Positions 8,110-17,924 are shown, counted from the first letter of the stretch. The stretch is 64,000 bases of DNA from Orbaceae bacterium ESL0721 (GCA_029433365.1 JAQTHZ010000001.1:1334241-1398240), one strand, 5' to 3'. Numbers and translations are program-made. Notes: generated by a model not told the origin, from the letters alone.

Positions 8110-10341
8110 TCAACCCGAAAAACGTTTAGCCTCAATCACATTAGGTATCTGTTTAAGCTTATTTATCACTCGTGTTAATGAATCCTGATCAAAAATCTCC
8201 ATATCCATATCAATTGTAGCAATCTGCTGCTTAGTATCGCTTGAAAGATTAAGGACACTCACCTTCTCATTAGCAACAACAGTAATAATATCGCGCAACA
8301 GACCATTATGCTCATTGGCGATAATACGCAACACCATCGTATAACTATTTTGCCGATCTGCACTCCACTCTGCTTCAACAATTCGTTCAGGCGCATGGTT
8401 ACGTAACTCCTGTAACTGCTCACAACTGGCACAGTGAATCGAGATTCCTCGACCTATCGTAATAAAACCGACAATTTGATCACCCGGAATTGGTCGACAG
8501 CAGTTTGCCAACGTATGCATCAAATTGCCCACCCCTTCGATAATGATCTCACCCTGTTTTTTACCGCTATGTTTAGTCTGTGAGTGGGATTTAATCTGTT
8601 TTAATGCTGCCTCATCTTCCTCTTTGGCAGTTGGTTTATTAAACTGCGCATTGATAAAGTTAACCAGTTGATTGATACGCACATCACCTGCACCAATAGA
8701 GGCTAACACCTCATCAAACGAGTGAGCGTTATATTTTGCGATAAGAAGATCATCAACATCTCTGAAACTGAGATTTAAAGGCGCAAGCTCCTCTTCTAAA
8801 ATCTGTTTACCTGCTGCAATATTTTTATCCCGATCTTGCTTCTTAAACCACGCCCAAATTTTGGTACGGGCGCGACTACTATTTACAAATCCGGTATTTG
8901 GATTGAGCCAATCTCGGCTAGGATTAGGCTCTTTCTGGGTAATGATTTCGACCTGATCGCCCATCTTTAAAACATAGGTAAATGGCACAATACGCCCACC
9001 TATTTTGGCGCCGATACAGCGATGCCCAATATCACTATGAATTTGGTAAGCAAAATCTAATGGCGTTGATCCCGCAGGGAGATCCACAACATCGCCTTTC
9101 GGGGTAAAGACATAGACGCGATCATCAAAAATCTGACTACGCACCGCCTCTTGGATCTCGCCACTCTCTGACATCTCTTGCTGCCAAGTCAACAACTTAC
9201 GTAACCAAGAGATACGCTGATCATAGGCTGTCATCTTATCGGTGCTACCCTCTTTATATTTCCAGTGGGCAGCGATACCTAACTCCGCGTCATTGTGCAT
9301 CTGCTCGGTACGTATCTGAATCTCAATAATCTTATTTTCAGGGCCATAAACCACAGTATGGATCGATTGATACCCATTTGTTTTAGGGTTAGCAACATAA
9401 TCATCAAACTCTTTGGCAATATGTGGATAACTGCTATGAACCACGCCTAACGCATTATAACAGTCGGCAATCTCCTTACAGATAATACGTACCGCACGGA
9501 TATCGTAAAGCTGCTCAAAGGTGATATGCTTACGCTCCATCTTGCGCCAGATACTATAGATATGTTTCGGTCGACCATAGACATTGGCATGGATATGATC
9601 ACGATCCATCATCATCTGAAGATTTTTAACAAAATTATTGATATAAAGCTCGCGAGTTAACCGCTTTTCATGCAGTTTATTGGCAATAAATCGATAGTCA
9701 TCAGGGTGGAGATAACGGAAGCAGAAATCCTCTAACTCCCACTTTAATTGACCGATTCCTAAACGGTTGGCAAGTGGGGCATAGATATTAAAACACTCTT
9801 GCGCAGCTAATACCTGCTCCTCTTTTGGCGCCGTCATTAAACTACGTAGATAGGTGATCCGCTCGGCAAGTTTTATCACAACACTACGAAAGTCATTCAC
9901 CATCGCAAGTAGCATACGGCGAATACTATCAATCTGCTCTGAGGTGGCATTACCATTACGAATAGCGCGCAGTTGGCGGATCTCTTTCATCCGTACAATA
10001 CTTGAGACTAAGTGGATAATTTCGCGATCAAAATTCTCTTGAATATCTTCACGACGAATAATTTTGACATCTAAAAATGGGAAGAGCAGCGCAGCTGATA
10101 GACTATCGATATCCATATTCAGCGTTGAGAGAATTTCAACCATCTCTACCGCATTCTCAAAACAGCGGAACTGTTCCGGTGCACCGGCACTATTTTCGAA
10201 ACAGAAATCCCACATATGTTTGAATTTTTGAGAGGTTGCAGGATTGGTTAACTGTAGCTCCTGTTTTATCCACTGATCTACATCAAACTGTTTAAAAGAG
10301 TAAGGCTCTTCGTACTGATGTGCACCTCTTATTGATACCAT
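8110..10341 (-). CDS. relA: GTP pyrophosphokinase RelA, (p)ppGpp synthetase I
   Basis: Ribosome-associated synthetase of the stringent response. The 743 residues match E. coli RelA (744). The N-terminal hydrolase-like domain lacks the catalytic HD pair (the position reads ALLFPFLDVKII), and the synthetase domain carries the acidic EFDD motif in AKEFDDYVANPKTNGYQSIH, both marks of a monofunctional RelA and not a bifunctional SpoT. Downstream come IQIRTEQMHNDAELGIAAHW, the TGS domain (VYVFTPKGDVVDLPAGSTP), the conserved Cys-containing region (NCCRPIPGDQIVGF) and a C-terminal ACT domain. It lies just after rlmD on the same strand, the arrangement seen in E. coli. Confidence 0.96.
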   Translation of the reverse strand: MVSIRGAHQYEEPYSFKQFDVDQWIKQELQLTNPATSQKFKHMWDFCFENSAGAPEQFRCFENAVEMVEILSTLNMDIDSLSAALLFPFLDVKIIRREDIQENFDREIIHLVSSIVRMKEIRQLRAIRNGNATSEQIDSIRRMLLAMVNDFRSVVIKLAERITYLRSLMTAPKEEQVLAAQECFNIYAPLANRLGIGQLKWELEDFCFRYLHPDDYRFIANKLHEKRLTRELYINNFVKNLQMMMDRDHIHANVYGRPKHIYSIWRKMERKHITFEQLYDIRAVRIICKEIADCYNALGVVHSSYPHIAKEFDDYVANPKTNGYQSIHTVVYGPENKIIEIQIRTEQMHNDAELGIAAHWKYKEGSTDKMTAYDQRISWLRKLLTWQQEMSESGEIQEAVRSQIFDDRVYVFTPKGDVVDLPAGSTPLDFAYQIHSDIGHRCIGAKIGGRIVPFTYVLKMGDQVEIITQKEPNPSRDWLNPNTGFVNSSRARTKIWAWFKKQDRDKNIAAGKQILEEELAPLNLSFRDVDDLLIAKYNAHSFDEVLASIGAGDVRINQLVNFINAQFNKPTAKEEDEAALKQIKSHSQTKHSGKKQGEIIIEGVGNLMHTLANCCRPIPGDQIVGFITIGRGISIHCASCEQLQELRNHAPERIVEAEWSADRQNSYTMVLRIIANEHNGLLRDIITVVANEKVSVLNLSSDTKQQIATIDMDMEIFDQDSLTRVINKLKQIPNVIEAKRFSG

Positions 10342-10361
10342 AATATAACGATCCTAACCTA

Positions 10362-11780
10362 TTATTTTATAAATAGTAACATCGACTCTACATGTTTAGT
10401 TTGTGGAAACATATCTAAAATTGCCATACGGGCAATCTTATAACCAGCATCTACTAATAGTTTGCTATCACGCGCTAAGGTTGCTGGATTACATGAGATA
10501 TAGACGATTCGCGTTGGCTGATAAGCTACAATTGTGGCTATCGCATTATAGGCACCAGCACGTGCTGGATCTAATAACACCTTATCAAAACCGCCGCTAC
10601 CATATCTATCACGACTATCTCTATTACAACCATCCCCACATTTTGCACCCTTTATATCATGAGATGATATATCACGACAAGCAGCATTATACCAAGTTGC
10701 AATTTGCTGTTGATCATCTAAATTACAGGTAATAAATGAGGTAGAAGCGATAAGATTCTCCCTATTAACTAACGCATTAACTTTGGCTTTTTCAACCAGA
10801 GTCGCAACCCCCTCAACGCCGACCACTGTTTTACAAGTTGTCGCTAGCGGCAGCGAAAAGTTCCCCATACCGCAGAAGAGATCCAACACATTATCGGTTG
10901 ATTTTAGATCTAACCATTCAACTGCTGCTGTAACCATCTTCTGATTGATATTACGATTAACCTGAATAAAATCGAGTGGGCTAAAACTCAATTTAAGCTG
11001 ATTAAGTAGATAGAAGTGGTCAGTTTGACCAAACAGTGGCATAAGCTGCTCACCATGGAGATAGAACGAGGTATTAAACTGTTTAGCAAATGCAGTTAAG
11101 TGCGTTTTATCCTGCTCGGTCAGCGGTAAAGTGTGACGTAACACAACTAACGTGCCACTCTCGGTCGCAATTAACTCAATATGACCTAAAGCTTTTTTTT
11201 GTGAGATCTGCTGTAGTGTCTCATACAGCGGTAACAGTAACGACTCCAACTCAGGGACTAAAACAGGGCACATTTTAATGGTCACAATCTGCTTCGAATC
11301 TGCCTTACGAAAGCCAAACTGTAAATTATTGTTCACCCAATTGATCGATAACCTAGCGCGGCGGCGGTAGTGGTAAGGTGAACTAGCCATAATCTCCGGC
11401 TCATCTGCCATAATCTCGGCGAGATCAGCACCGCTCTCTTTTTTAAGCAGATTCAGTAATGCATGGTACTTAGCTTGATGTTGCAGTGGCTGTGATACAT
11501 GTTGCATCTCACAGCCACCACAAATTTTATAGTGGCGACACTTTGGCTCCACCCGATCTAAGCTCTGATTATGGTAGCGGATCACCTCTGCTTTAGCATA
11601 ACTCTTCTTCTCTTCAATATACCGAATATCAACTGTTTCAGTTGGCAGAGCAGCTTTGACAAAAATTGTCTTACCTTTATAGTTGGCAACGCCTTGCCCA
11701 AAAGTATCGAGTGACGCTACTGTAACGGTAACTTTTTTTGGGGTGAACGATTTTTTAGGCGGAGTATAAAAATTTACCAT
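10362..11780 (-). CDS. rlmD: 23S rRNA (uracil(1939)-C(5))-methyltransferase RlmD
   Basis: SAM-dependent methyltransferase that makes m5U1939 in 23S rRNA. The N-terminal TRAM domain (residues ~15-75) is followed by the [4Fe-4S] cluster cysteines in CRHYKICGGCEMQH, the SAM-binding motif VLDLFCGMGNFSLPLA, the LLDPARAGA motif and the catalytic Cys in VYISCNPATLARDSK. It has 472 residues against ~433 in E. coli. Part of the excess is an insertion of roughly 25 residues just before GFDKVLLDPARAG; this insert is rich in Asp, Arg, Gly and Cys and has no counterpart I know of. relA follows directly. Confidence 0.95.
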   Translation of the reverse strand: MVNFYTPPKKSFTPKKVTVTVASLDTFGQGVANYKGKTIFVKAALPTETVDIRYIEEKKSYAKAEVIRYHNQSLDRVEPKCRHYKICGGCEMQHVSQPLQHQAKYHALLNLLKKESGADLAEIMADEPEIMASSPYHYRRRARLSINWVNNNLQFGFRKADSKQIVTIKMCPVLVPELESLLLPLYETLQQISQKKALGHIELIATESGTLVVLRHTLPLTEQDKTHLTAFAKQFNTSFYLHGEQLMPLFGQTDHFYLLNQLKLSFSPLDFIQVNRNINQKMVTAAVEWLDLKSTDNVLDLFCGMGNFSLPLATTCKTVVGVEGVATLVEKAKVNALVNRENLIASTSFITCNLDDQQQIATWYNAACRDISSHDIKGAKCGDGCNRDSRDRYGSGGFDKVLLDPARAGAYNAIATIVAYQPTRIVYISCNPATLARDSKLLVDAGYKIARMAILDMFPQTKHVESMLLFIK

Positions 11781-11872
11781 ATCTTCTGCACACTAATGTT
11801 GTATTAAACTCTTTTTATATTAAATTCTTATCGTATTAAATTCTTATCATTGATTGGATTGCAACACGCTAT

Positions 11873-12385
11873 TTAACTGCTCTTTTTAACAGCTCTTTTT
11901 AACAGCGCAGCCGCAACCTGTTTAGGAACAAGATTGGCAACGCAACCGCCATGATAAGCAATATCTTTGACAATCGTTGAAGAGATAGCGCCCATTGCAA
12001 TCGAAGGCATTAAAAAGAGGGTATCTAAATCAGCTTTTAAGGTGCGATTAATTTCGGCAAGTTGCTTCTCATACTCAAAATCATAAGTGGTACGAACACC
12101 GCGCACAATCACAGTAGCATGATGTCTCTCGGCGAGATCAACCAATAAATTATCATATCCAACCACTTCAATATTTGGCAGATGAGTAGTCGCAGATTGT
12201 ATAAAATCAATTCGCTCACTTAAGGAAAAAAGCGGTTTTTTAGCTGGATTATCGGCAACAGCAACAACTAAATGGGGGAAGAGTAACGCGGAGCGGTTGA
12301 TTAAATCGATATGCCCATTGGTAATAGGGTCAAACGTCCCGGGGAAAATGGCAGTTAACTGGTCTAATTGATTCGGCTTAACCAT
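11873..12385 (-). CDS. coaD: Phosphopantetheine adenylyltransferase CoaD
   Basis: Joins 4'-phosphopantetheine to ATP-derived AMP, giving dephospho-CoA, the penultimate step of CoA synthesis. The nucleotidyltransferase signature AIFPGTFDPITNGHIDLI with the HxGH-type TNGH motif is near the N-terminus; VVIVRGVRTTYDFEYE-type residues (seen as TVIVRGVRTTYDFEYE) and the AISSTIVKD motif follow. The frame extends to a TTG at 12394, but the ATG at 12385 is the more natural start (170 residues). The C-terminus is slightly longer than in E. coli (159), ending in a Lys-rich tail. It lies 92 bases from rlmD, same strand. Confidence 0.94.
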   Translation of the reverse strand: MVKPNQLDQLTAIFPGTFDPITNGHIDLINRSALLFPHLVVAVADNPAKKPLFSLSERIDFIQSATTHLPNIEVVGYDNLLVDLAERHHATVIVRGVRTTYDFEYEKQLAEINRTLKADLDTLFLMPSIAMGAISSTIVKDIAYHGGCVANLVPKQVAAALLKRAVKKSS

Positions 12386-12752
12386 GATATTCAAACGCCC
12401 TTGATCTACTTTAACGGCACATCATACCTAATTTTAAACGATATTGTTAGCACGGGGTGATGTTTAGCGCTAAATTTTTAGGGGAGGGATAGGCGATAAG
12501 GTAAATAATAACCTTAAAAACTCAACAACCAAGTAACCTATTACACTTTGCAAGTTGCATTAAAATTAAAAATAATCATACTATCGCCATAGATCTGCGT
12601 TTTTAAATCATATATATTCTGTTTTTGCAGATGTTTTGTATAACTGTTTTTTAATAACAGTTTTAATAACAGTTTTAATAACATTTTTAAACAACAGTTT
12701 TAAACAACAGTTATAAAAATGTTTTAGGGTTAACATATATTTAGGTAAAGTG
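12386..12752. other. Divergent intergenic region, coaD / ung
   Basis: About 365 A/T-rich bases between divergent genes. Its right half (12645-12715) is a run of short tandem repeats: TTTTAATAACAG about three times, then TTTTAAACAACAG twice. Immediately after comes TAAAAATGTTTTAGGGTTAA, a near-perfect copy of the motif at 6236, ending about 20 bases before the ung start. No coding sequence is visible. Confidence 0.6.
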
Positions 12753-13442
12753 ATGAGCGAAAAATTGACATGGCATGATGTAATTGGTGCCGAAAAAGAG
12801 CAGGCATATTTTCAACAAGCGATGCAATTTGTAGCAGCAGAGCGCGCAGCTGGTAAAACTATCTACCCACCCGCCCACGATATATTTAATGCCTTTCGCT
12901 TTACCCCATTTGATCAGATCAAAGTGGTGATTTTAGGGCAAGATCCCTACCATGGACCCAACCAAGCGCATGGGCTATCATTTTCTGTCTTACCAGGTAT
13001 TAAACCCCCTCCCTCACTACTCAATATCTATAAAGAGTTATCCACCGACATTAACGGTTTTACGATCCCAAACCATGGCTATTTAGCATCATGGGCGGAG
13101 CAGGGGGTGCTGCTACTCAATACCGTGCTCACGGTCGAAGCAGGGCAGGCACACTCACATGCCAAAATCGGGTGGGAGATCTTTACCGACCATGTTATCG
13201 CCGCCATAAATGAGCAGCTACAAGGTGTGGTCTTTCTCTTATGGGGATCACCAGCGCAAAAAAAAGGTCAATTTATTAATCGCCAAAAACATCACGTATT
13301 GACCGCCGTACACCCCTCACCCCTCTCTGCTCACCGTGGATTTTTTGGATGTAGACATTTTTCAAAAGCGAATCAGCTTATCGAAGCACAGGGTAAAACC
13401 GCAATTAATTGGCAACCAATCTTACCTAATAATCTTAAGTAA
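12753..13442 (+). CDS. ung: Uracil-DNA glycosylase
   Basis: Removes uracil from DNA, the first step of base excision repair. Family-1 UNG motifs are complete: the water-activating loop [20 protein letters not shown] with the catalytic Asp, the [12 protein letters not shown] Pro-rich loop, [19 protein letters not shown], and the DNA-minor-groove loop [17 protein letters not shown] with the catalytic His. The ATG at 12753 gives [10 protein letters not shown], aligned with E. coli MANELTWHDV; a GTG one codon earlier is less likely. Length 229 equals the enteric enzyme. Confidence 0.97.
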   Translation: MSEKLTWHDVIGAEKEQAYFQQAMQFVAAERAAGKTIYPPAHDIFNAFRFTPFDQIKVVILGQDPYHGPNQAHGLSFSVLPGIKPPPSLLNIYKELSTDINGFTIPNHGYLASWAEQGVLLLNTVLTVEAGQAHSHAKIGWEIFTDHVIAAINEQLQGVVFLLWGSPAQKKGQFINRQKHHVLTAVHPSPLSAHRGFFGCRHFSKANQLIEAQGKTAINWQPILPNNLK

Positions 13443-13708
13443 CTCTTAGCGAAAAGCAGATAAAAACATTGTCTATACCTCTTTTTTATCTGCCACCTCC
13501 CACCGCTAAAATCCAAAATATTCGGACTTTTTAATCACAATAATAAAAATAATTACGGTTAACACCATTTTTTTAAAAGTGTGATCTCGGTAATAGATGT
13601 GTTTTTCTAAATAAAATATAATTAAATCACGCCTATTACCTACTGTGATATGCCCAAGTTAAGTTGAATTGCATTAGGTAAATTCTTGATCTTAATAAGG
13701 TAAACATC

Positions 13709-14686
13709 ATGAACCATTACAAAATAGCAGTTGTTAACTCAAGTAGTTTTGGTAAATATTTCCCTTCGCAGTTAGATCGACTAAAAGCGGTTGGCGAAGT
13801 TAATTTTTTCACCTTTGATAATAATATAGAAGGTAAAGATCTCGCCGAAGCGTTACAGGGATTCAATATTATTATCGCCAGTGTTAGACCCTTTTTTACT
13901 AAATCCTTTTTTGATCATAAAGATGAACTCCTCCTCCTCTCCCGCCATGGTATCGGTTATAACAATGTTGATCTTGCCGCTGCAAAAGCACATGGCACAG
14001 CTGTAACCATCGTACCGCCGCTAGTTGAGCGCGATGCCGTTGCCGAAAATGCGGTAACCAATTTACTTGCACTAATAAGGCGAACCGCCGATTCACAAGC
14101 AGCAGTGAAAAATAACGACTGGGCAAAAAGAGCTGCTTTTTTAGGAATTAACATTACCGGCAAAACAGTGGGTGTGATTGGCTGTGGCAACATTGGTAGT
14201 CGCGTTGCTGAGATCTTAAAATTGGGTTTCAATACTAGACTGCTCGTTGTTGATCCCAATATTGATCACAAGTGGGCTGATAAAGTGGGGGCAGAGGTGG
14301 TTGATCTCGATCACCTATTAGCCCATGCCGATATCATCTCGCTCAACGCCTCATTAAATGAGACCAGTCGCAATCTATTAGGTGATCGTGAGTTCGCATT
14401 AATGAAACATGGCGTCTACATCACCAATACCGCGCGCGCAGAGCTCATAGTGCAAGAGGCACTATTAAAGGCATTAGATAACGGCACGGTTGCCGGTTAC
14501 GCGACCGATGTAATGTACAGCGAACCCACCTTTAACGATCACCCATTTGTCCAGCATAGTAAGGTACTAGTCACCCCTCACACCTCAGCCTATACCATTG
14601 AATGTCTAGAAGGTATGGGGGAGAAGTGCGTAAGTGATGTCGAAAATATAGCAGCTAATAGGCCGTTAAAAAATGTTGTTTCATAA
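13709..14686 (+). CDS. NAD(P)-dependent D-isomer 2-hydroxyacid dehydrogenase
   Basis: A 325-residue oxidoreductase of the D-2-hydroxyacid dehydrogenase family (phosphoglycerate, lactate, glyoxylate reductases). The Rossmann motif is GKTVGVIGCGNIGSRVAEIL near residue 152. The catalytic triad of the family is present: Arg in NTARAELIV, Glu in MYSEPTFNDH, and His in TPHTSAYTIEC. The substrate cannot be told from sequence; unlike SerA it has no C-terminal ACT domain. It sits upstream of a mannose-family PTS on the same strand, with a 197-bp gap, so it may act on a metabolite tied to that transporter. Good ribosome-binding site (AAGGTAAACATC before ATG). Confidence 0.88.
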   Translation: MNHYKIAVVNSSSFGKYFPSQLDRLKAVGEVNFFTFDNNIEGKDLAEALQGFNIIIASVRPFFTKSFFDHKDELLLLSRHGIGYNNVDLAAAKAHGTAVTIVPPLVERDAVAENAVTNLLALIRRTADSQAAVKNNDWAKRAAFLGINITGKTVGVIGCGNIGSRVAEILKLGFNTRLLVVDPNIDHKWADKVGAEVVDLDHLLAHADIISLNASLNETSRNLLGDREFALMKHGVYITNTARAELIVQEALLKALDNGTVAGYATDVMYSEPTFNDHPFVQHSKVLVTPHTSAYTIECLEGMGEKCVSDVENIAANRPLKNVVS

Positions 14687-14883
14687 CTGTTATAAAAAGT
14701 GGATAATGGGTAATAATTAAAATAAATCATTCACTTAATATTATCCCATCCCCTGTTATAAAAGTACTGTTGTTAAAGAACCGTTATTAAATTACTGTTA
14801 TTAAAATATGGTTGTTAAATTACTAATGTTAAATTGATGTCAAAAAGTTAATTGATGTCGGTATCAAATCAGTGGAGTTGGCT

Positions 14884-15705
14884 ATGCATGTAACTTTTCT
14901 TCAGGCAGTAATCATTGCAATCTGGATCGCTTTTATCATGTCGCGCTCCCTATTTGGTGGCGCAACATTAACCTTACGCTTCTCACCTATGATGACCGGT
15001 TTAGTGGTCGGCATTGTCTTTAATGATATCCCTCAAGCAATGGTGGTCACCGCAGCTATACAGTTAATCTATATGGGGGTTTTTTCACCGGGTGGCCAGA
15101 TGCCATCTGAGCCAGCAGTTGCGACAGCAATCGCCGTACCGGTCGCCATATTAGGTAACATGACGCCGGCATCAGCGGTTGGCGTTGCTGTTCCGGTTGG
15201 ACTACTCGGATCTTACATCTATCAAATAAGATTCTTTATCAACACCTTTATTATGCAGAAATATACCGACCGCTATGCGGCAGCAGGCAGTGGCAATGGA
15301 TTAACCCTATCACTCATCTTTTTACCCATTATCGCCTCGTTTATCCTCTATGTACCTTTTATGTTTATCGCCCTCTACTACGGCGCCCCGCTCATTGCCG
15401 ATCTGATTAAAAGTAACTCCAGTACCTACATCTTCCATATTCTTAATGTAATAGGTGGTGGACTTGCAGCTGTCGGTATAGCGGTAACGGTCTATGTTAT
15501 TGGTAAACGGAGCTATATCGTCTTCTTTCTGCTCGCCTACTTTCTCGCTGTAGTTGCTAAACCCCTTAATATTACGATGGTCACCTATGCCATTATTGGC
15601 GCAATCATCGCCTTTATTTTTGTGCTAGCGAAATCCGAAACCGTAAATACATTAAAAAATAGTATCAGCCCAACTAATGTAGATCAGGATGACGATGACT
15701 ATTAA
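14884..15705 (+). CDS. PTS mannose/fructose/sorbose family, IIC membrane subunit
   Basis: A polytopic membrane protein (~273 residues) forming the sugar channel with IID. Recognisable IIC features are SRSLFGGATLTLRFSPMMTG, then AAIQLIYMGVFSPGG and PSEPAVATAIAVP, with about six to seven hydrophobic segments and an acidic C-terminus (DQDDDDY). The frame opens at a GTG at 14872, but that GTG is part of the Shine-Dalgarno sequence AGTGGAG, six bases before the ATG at 14884, so the ATG is the start. First gene of a IIC-IID-IIB-IIA operon. The exact sugar is unknown. Confidence 0.92.
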   Translation: MHVTFLQAVIIAIWIAFIMSRSLFGGATLTLRFSPMMTGLVVGIVFNDIPQAMVVTAAIQLIYMGVFSPGGQMPSEPAVATAIAVPVAILGNMTPASAVGVAVPVGLLGSYIYQIRFFINTFIMQKYTDRYAAAGSGNGLTLSLIFLPIIASFILYVPFMFIALYYGAPLIADLIKSNSSTYIFHILNVIGGGLAAVGIAVTVYVIGKRSYIVFFLLAYFLAVVAKPLNITMVTYAIIGAIIAFIFVLAKSETVNTLKNSISPTNVDQDDDDY

Positions 15706-15850
15706 TCCCCTACTATTATCTTTTATCAATAATAATTAACGATTAATAACGTAGTTTTAATAGGAATGCCCAAGTTAAAATATTAACGGAATAGCTTTAA
15801 AAAATAGTTTCAAAGGAACCTATTAAGAGATCATTTTTGAGGAATAGAGA

Positions 15851-16711
15851 ATGACCGATATCAAGCAACGCAGTATAGATCTAAAACCGGAAGAGATTAC
15901 TAAAAAAGATGTCACAATTGCATGGCTACGCTTCTACTTTGCCAATGAGATCTCACACTCATTTGACCGCTATCTAGCCGGCGCACTCATGTGGGCACTG
16001 ATGCCAATCCTAAAAAAGCTCTATAAAAAACGGGAGGATATCGCCGCCGCCTATCAGCGCCATCTGCTCTTTTTTAATACCCAATTAACGTGGGGTGGCG
16101 GCACTATTACCGGCATTATGGCATCACTAGAGGCGGTGCGCGCTAATGAGACCTACGAAGGTAAACCAATTAGTATCGATGATGATCTCCTCTACAACAC
16201 CAAAGCGGGGTTGATGGGGGCGCTGGCGGGAATTGGTGACGCAATCGACTCAGGCACAATCCAATACATATTTATCGCTATTGCCCTACCTTGGGCGCAG
16301 CAAGGTTTAGCTATTGGCGCACTCTTCCCCTTTATCGCCTTTGTCTGTTACCAACTTTTTGTCGGCTACTACTTTAGCCAATTGGGCTTCAAATTGGGTC
16401 GAAATGCGGCGAAAGAGGTTGTTGGCACCAAAATGCAGATGCTAATTGAAGGGCTCGCTATTTTGGGGCTCTTTATGATGGGGATTCTTGCTGCTAATTA
16501 CATCCAAGTCACCGCAGCGCTTGAATTTACCCTATCTGGCAAAAACTTTGTCATCCAAGAGACATTAGACAAAATTTTACCTGGTATTTTACCGCTAACC
16601 GTGGTCGGTGGGCTCTACCTCTATTTTGCCAAACGGGGGCTAAAAGTGACCAATGCCTTAATCGGATTAACCCTGATTTTAGGCGTATTGGCGGCGGTAG
16701 GTATCTTATAA
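15851..16711 (+). CDS. PTS mannose/fructose/sorbose family, IID membrane subunit
   Basis: The 286-residue IID partner of the IIC subunit. Typical IID features are the N-terminal cytoplasmic part with FANEISHSFDRYLAGALMWA, QLTWGGGTITGIMASLE, and LYNTKAGLMGALAGIGDAID, followed by several C-terminal membrane helices. GAGGAATAGAGA before the ATG is a good ribosome-binding site. The gap to IIC (145 bases) is long for a PTS operon but shows no terminator. A run of 11-bp repeats directly follows its stop codon. Confidence 0.93.
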   Translation: MTDIKQRSIDLKPEEITKKDVTIAWLRFYFANEISHSFDRYLAGALMWALMPILKKLYKKREDIAAAYQRHLLFFNTQLTWGGGTITGIMASLEAVRANETYEGKPISIDDDLLYNTKAGLMGALAGIGDAIDSGTIQYIFIAIALPWAQQGLAIGALFPFIAFVCYQLFVGYYFSQLGFKLGRNAAKEVVGTKMQMLIEGLAILGLFMMGILAANYIQVTAALEFTLSGKNFVIQETLDKILPGILPLTVVGGLYLYFAKRGLKVTNALIGLTLILGVLAAVGIL

Positions 16712-16762
16712 CTATCTTATAACTATCTTATAACTATCTTGTAACTATATTTTAACTATCAA
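16705..16762 (+). repeat. Tandem 11-bp repeats between IID and IIB
   Basis: Four to five near-perfect copies of TTATAACTATC begin at the end of the IID gene (its stop TAA lies within the first copy) and fill most of the 84-bp gap to IIB. They look like slippage-generated expansion of the gene's 3' end, and could affect spacing or RNA stability in the operon. Confidence 0.85.
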
Positions 16763-16795
16763 TAACTTAAATTATAAAAAGAGGATAAACAGAGT

Positions 16796-17293
16796 ATGGG
16801 TAAAGTTGTTTTAGCACGCGTAGATAGCCGTTTAATTCATGGGCAGGTGGCGACCAATGTATCAAAATCAGTCGGCGCTAATGCGTTATTTGTAGCAGAT
16901 GATCAGTCAGCTAATGATGAATTTACTAAAAATATTATGTTAAGTGCCGGCGCCCGTACCGGCTATAAAATTCGGGTATTAAAAGAGGAGGGGGCAGTCC
17001 GCTACTGGAACGATCGCAAATATGATGATTTTAATGTGATGCTTATCACCAAAAGCATCGAAGCGATGTGCAAAATCATCAAAGCTGGCGTGCCAGTTGA
17101 CGAGTTAAACATTGGCGGCATTCCGCTAACAGCTGGTGCAACCTTAGTGATTAACGAAGTGGCAATTAACAAAGCGCAGTGCGATCTGCTAGTTGACCTG
17201 CAAAATCACTACCCAGAGATGAAAATCTATTTCCAAGCGACCCCATCACTTAAAAAAGTGATGTTAGCTGATGCGGTAAAACTTTTTAATTAA
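16796..17293 (+). CDS. PTS mannose/fructose/sorbose family, IIB subunit
   Basis: A 165-residue cytoplasmic phosphotransfer protein. It accepts phosphate from IIA on the His in ARVDSRLIHGQVATNV (about residue 15) and passes it to the incoming sugar. The rest (FVADDQSANDEFTKNIMLS, NIGGIPLTAGA) follows the IIB fold. The ribosome-binding site AGAGGATAAACAGAGT precedes the ATG. Third gene of the PTS operon. Confidence 0.94.
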   Translation: MGKVVLARVDSRLIHGQVATNVSKSVGANALFVADDQSANDEFTKNIMLSAGARTGYKIRVLKEEGAVRYWNDRKYDDFNVMLITKSIEAMCKIIKAGVPVDELNIGGIPLTAGATLVINEVAINKAQCDLLVDLQNHYPEMKIYFQATPSLKKVMLADAVKLFN

Positions 17294-17349
17294 CCTATTT
17301 TTAATAGGAAGATCTATGAGAAAGAGCGATCTATAAATAGGAGAGATCT

Positions 17350-17793
17350 ATGATTGGTATTTTATTAGTCAGCCACGGCAAAATGGCAGAGGGCATAAAA
17401 GATAGCGTTAAGATGATTGTTGGCGAAACCCCGCAATTTAAGACCCTCTCGCTAATTGCCGGTCAAGATATTGCCGATCTACAACAACATATCTTAACTG
17501 AATCGAAACAGTTAAATGAGGGAGATGGCGTACTGATTTTTGTCGACCTCTTTGGCGCCTCACCCTACAACGCCGCAGTTAAATGTCTACCCGAGTGGCA
17601 AAAAGCGGGGATCAAGGCACGTATCATTACCGGCATGAGTCTGCCGATGGTCATTACTGCAATGATTAATCGTGATGCCTCTAATTTAGATAATTTAACC
17701 AAAGAGGCGATCGAAGCGGGTAAAGATAATATCTATGACGCCGTCAATGTAGTAGAGAACGTAACCCAAGCAACTGAAGATGATGACTATTAA
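17350..17793 (+). CDS. PTS mannose/fructose/sorbose family, IIA subunit
   Basis: A 147-residue IIA (ManX-N-terminal-like) protein, encoded separately from IIB. The phospho-accepting His is in GILLVSHGKMAEGIKDS (about residue 9), and the FVDLFGASPYNAA and ITGMSLPMVI segments are characteristic. It takes phosphate from HPr and gives it to IIB. A GGAGAG ribosome-binding site precedes the ATG. Last PTS gene; a terminator lies ~105 bases beyond. The acidic EDDDY tail resembles that of IIC. Confidence 0.94.
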   Translation: MIGILLVSHGKMAEGIKDSVKMIVGETPQFKTLSLIAGQDIADLQQHILTESKQLNEGDGVLIFVDLFGASPYNAAVKCLPEWQKAGIKARIITGMSLPMVITAMINRDASNLDNLTKEAIEAGKDNIYDAVNVVENVTQATEDDDY

Positions 17794-17897
17794 TAAAACT
17801 AAATTGATAGTCATAGTTAATATTCATAGTTAATAATCATTATTTATTAACCAATTGTTAATAAACGATAAAGAATAATTAAAAATTATGACAAGAT

Positions 17898-17924
17898 AAT
17901 GGCTGATATTTATCAGCCATTTTT
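17898..17924 (+). terminator. Terminator after the PTS operon
   Basis: Stem AATGGCTGA pairs with TCAGCCATT across a 6-base loop and is followed by a T-run. It lies between the IIA gene and the 314-aa ORF, so that ORF probably has some independent expression. Confidence 0.8.

Noticed and set aside
10403-10732. Plus-strand 109-codon frame opposite rlmD
   Set aside because: Lies wholly antisense to a well-supported gene, and its His/Tyr/Leu-rich composition is that of a shadow frame; no ribosome-binding site.
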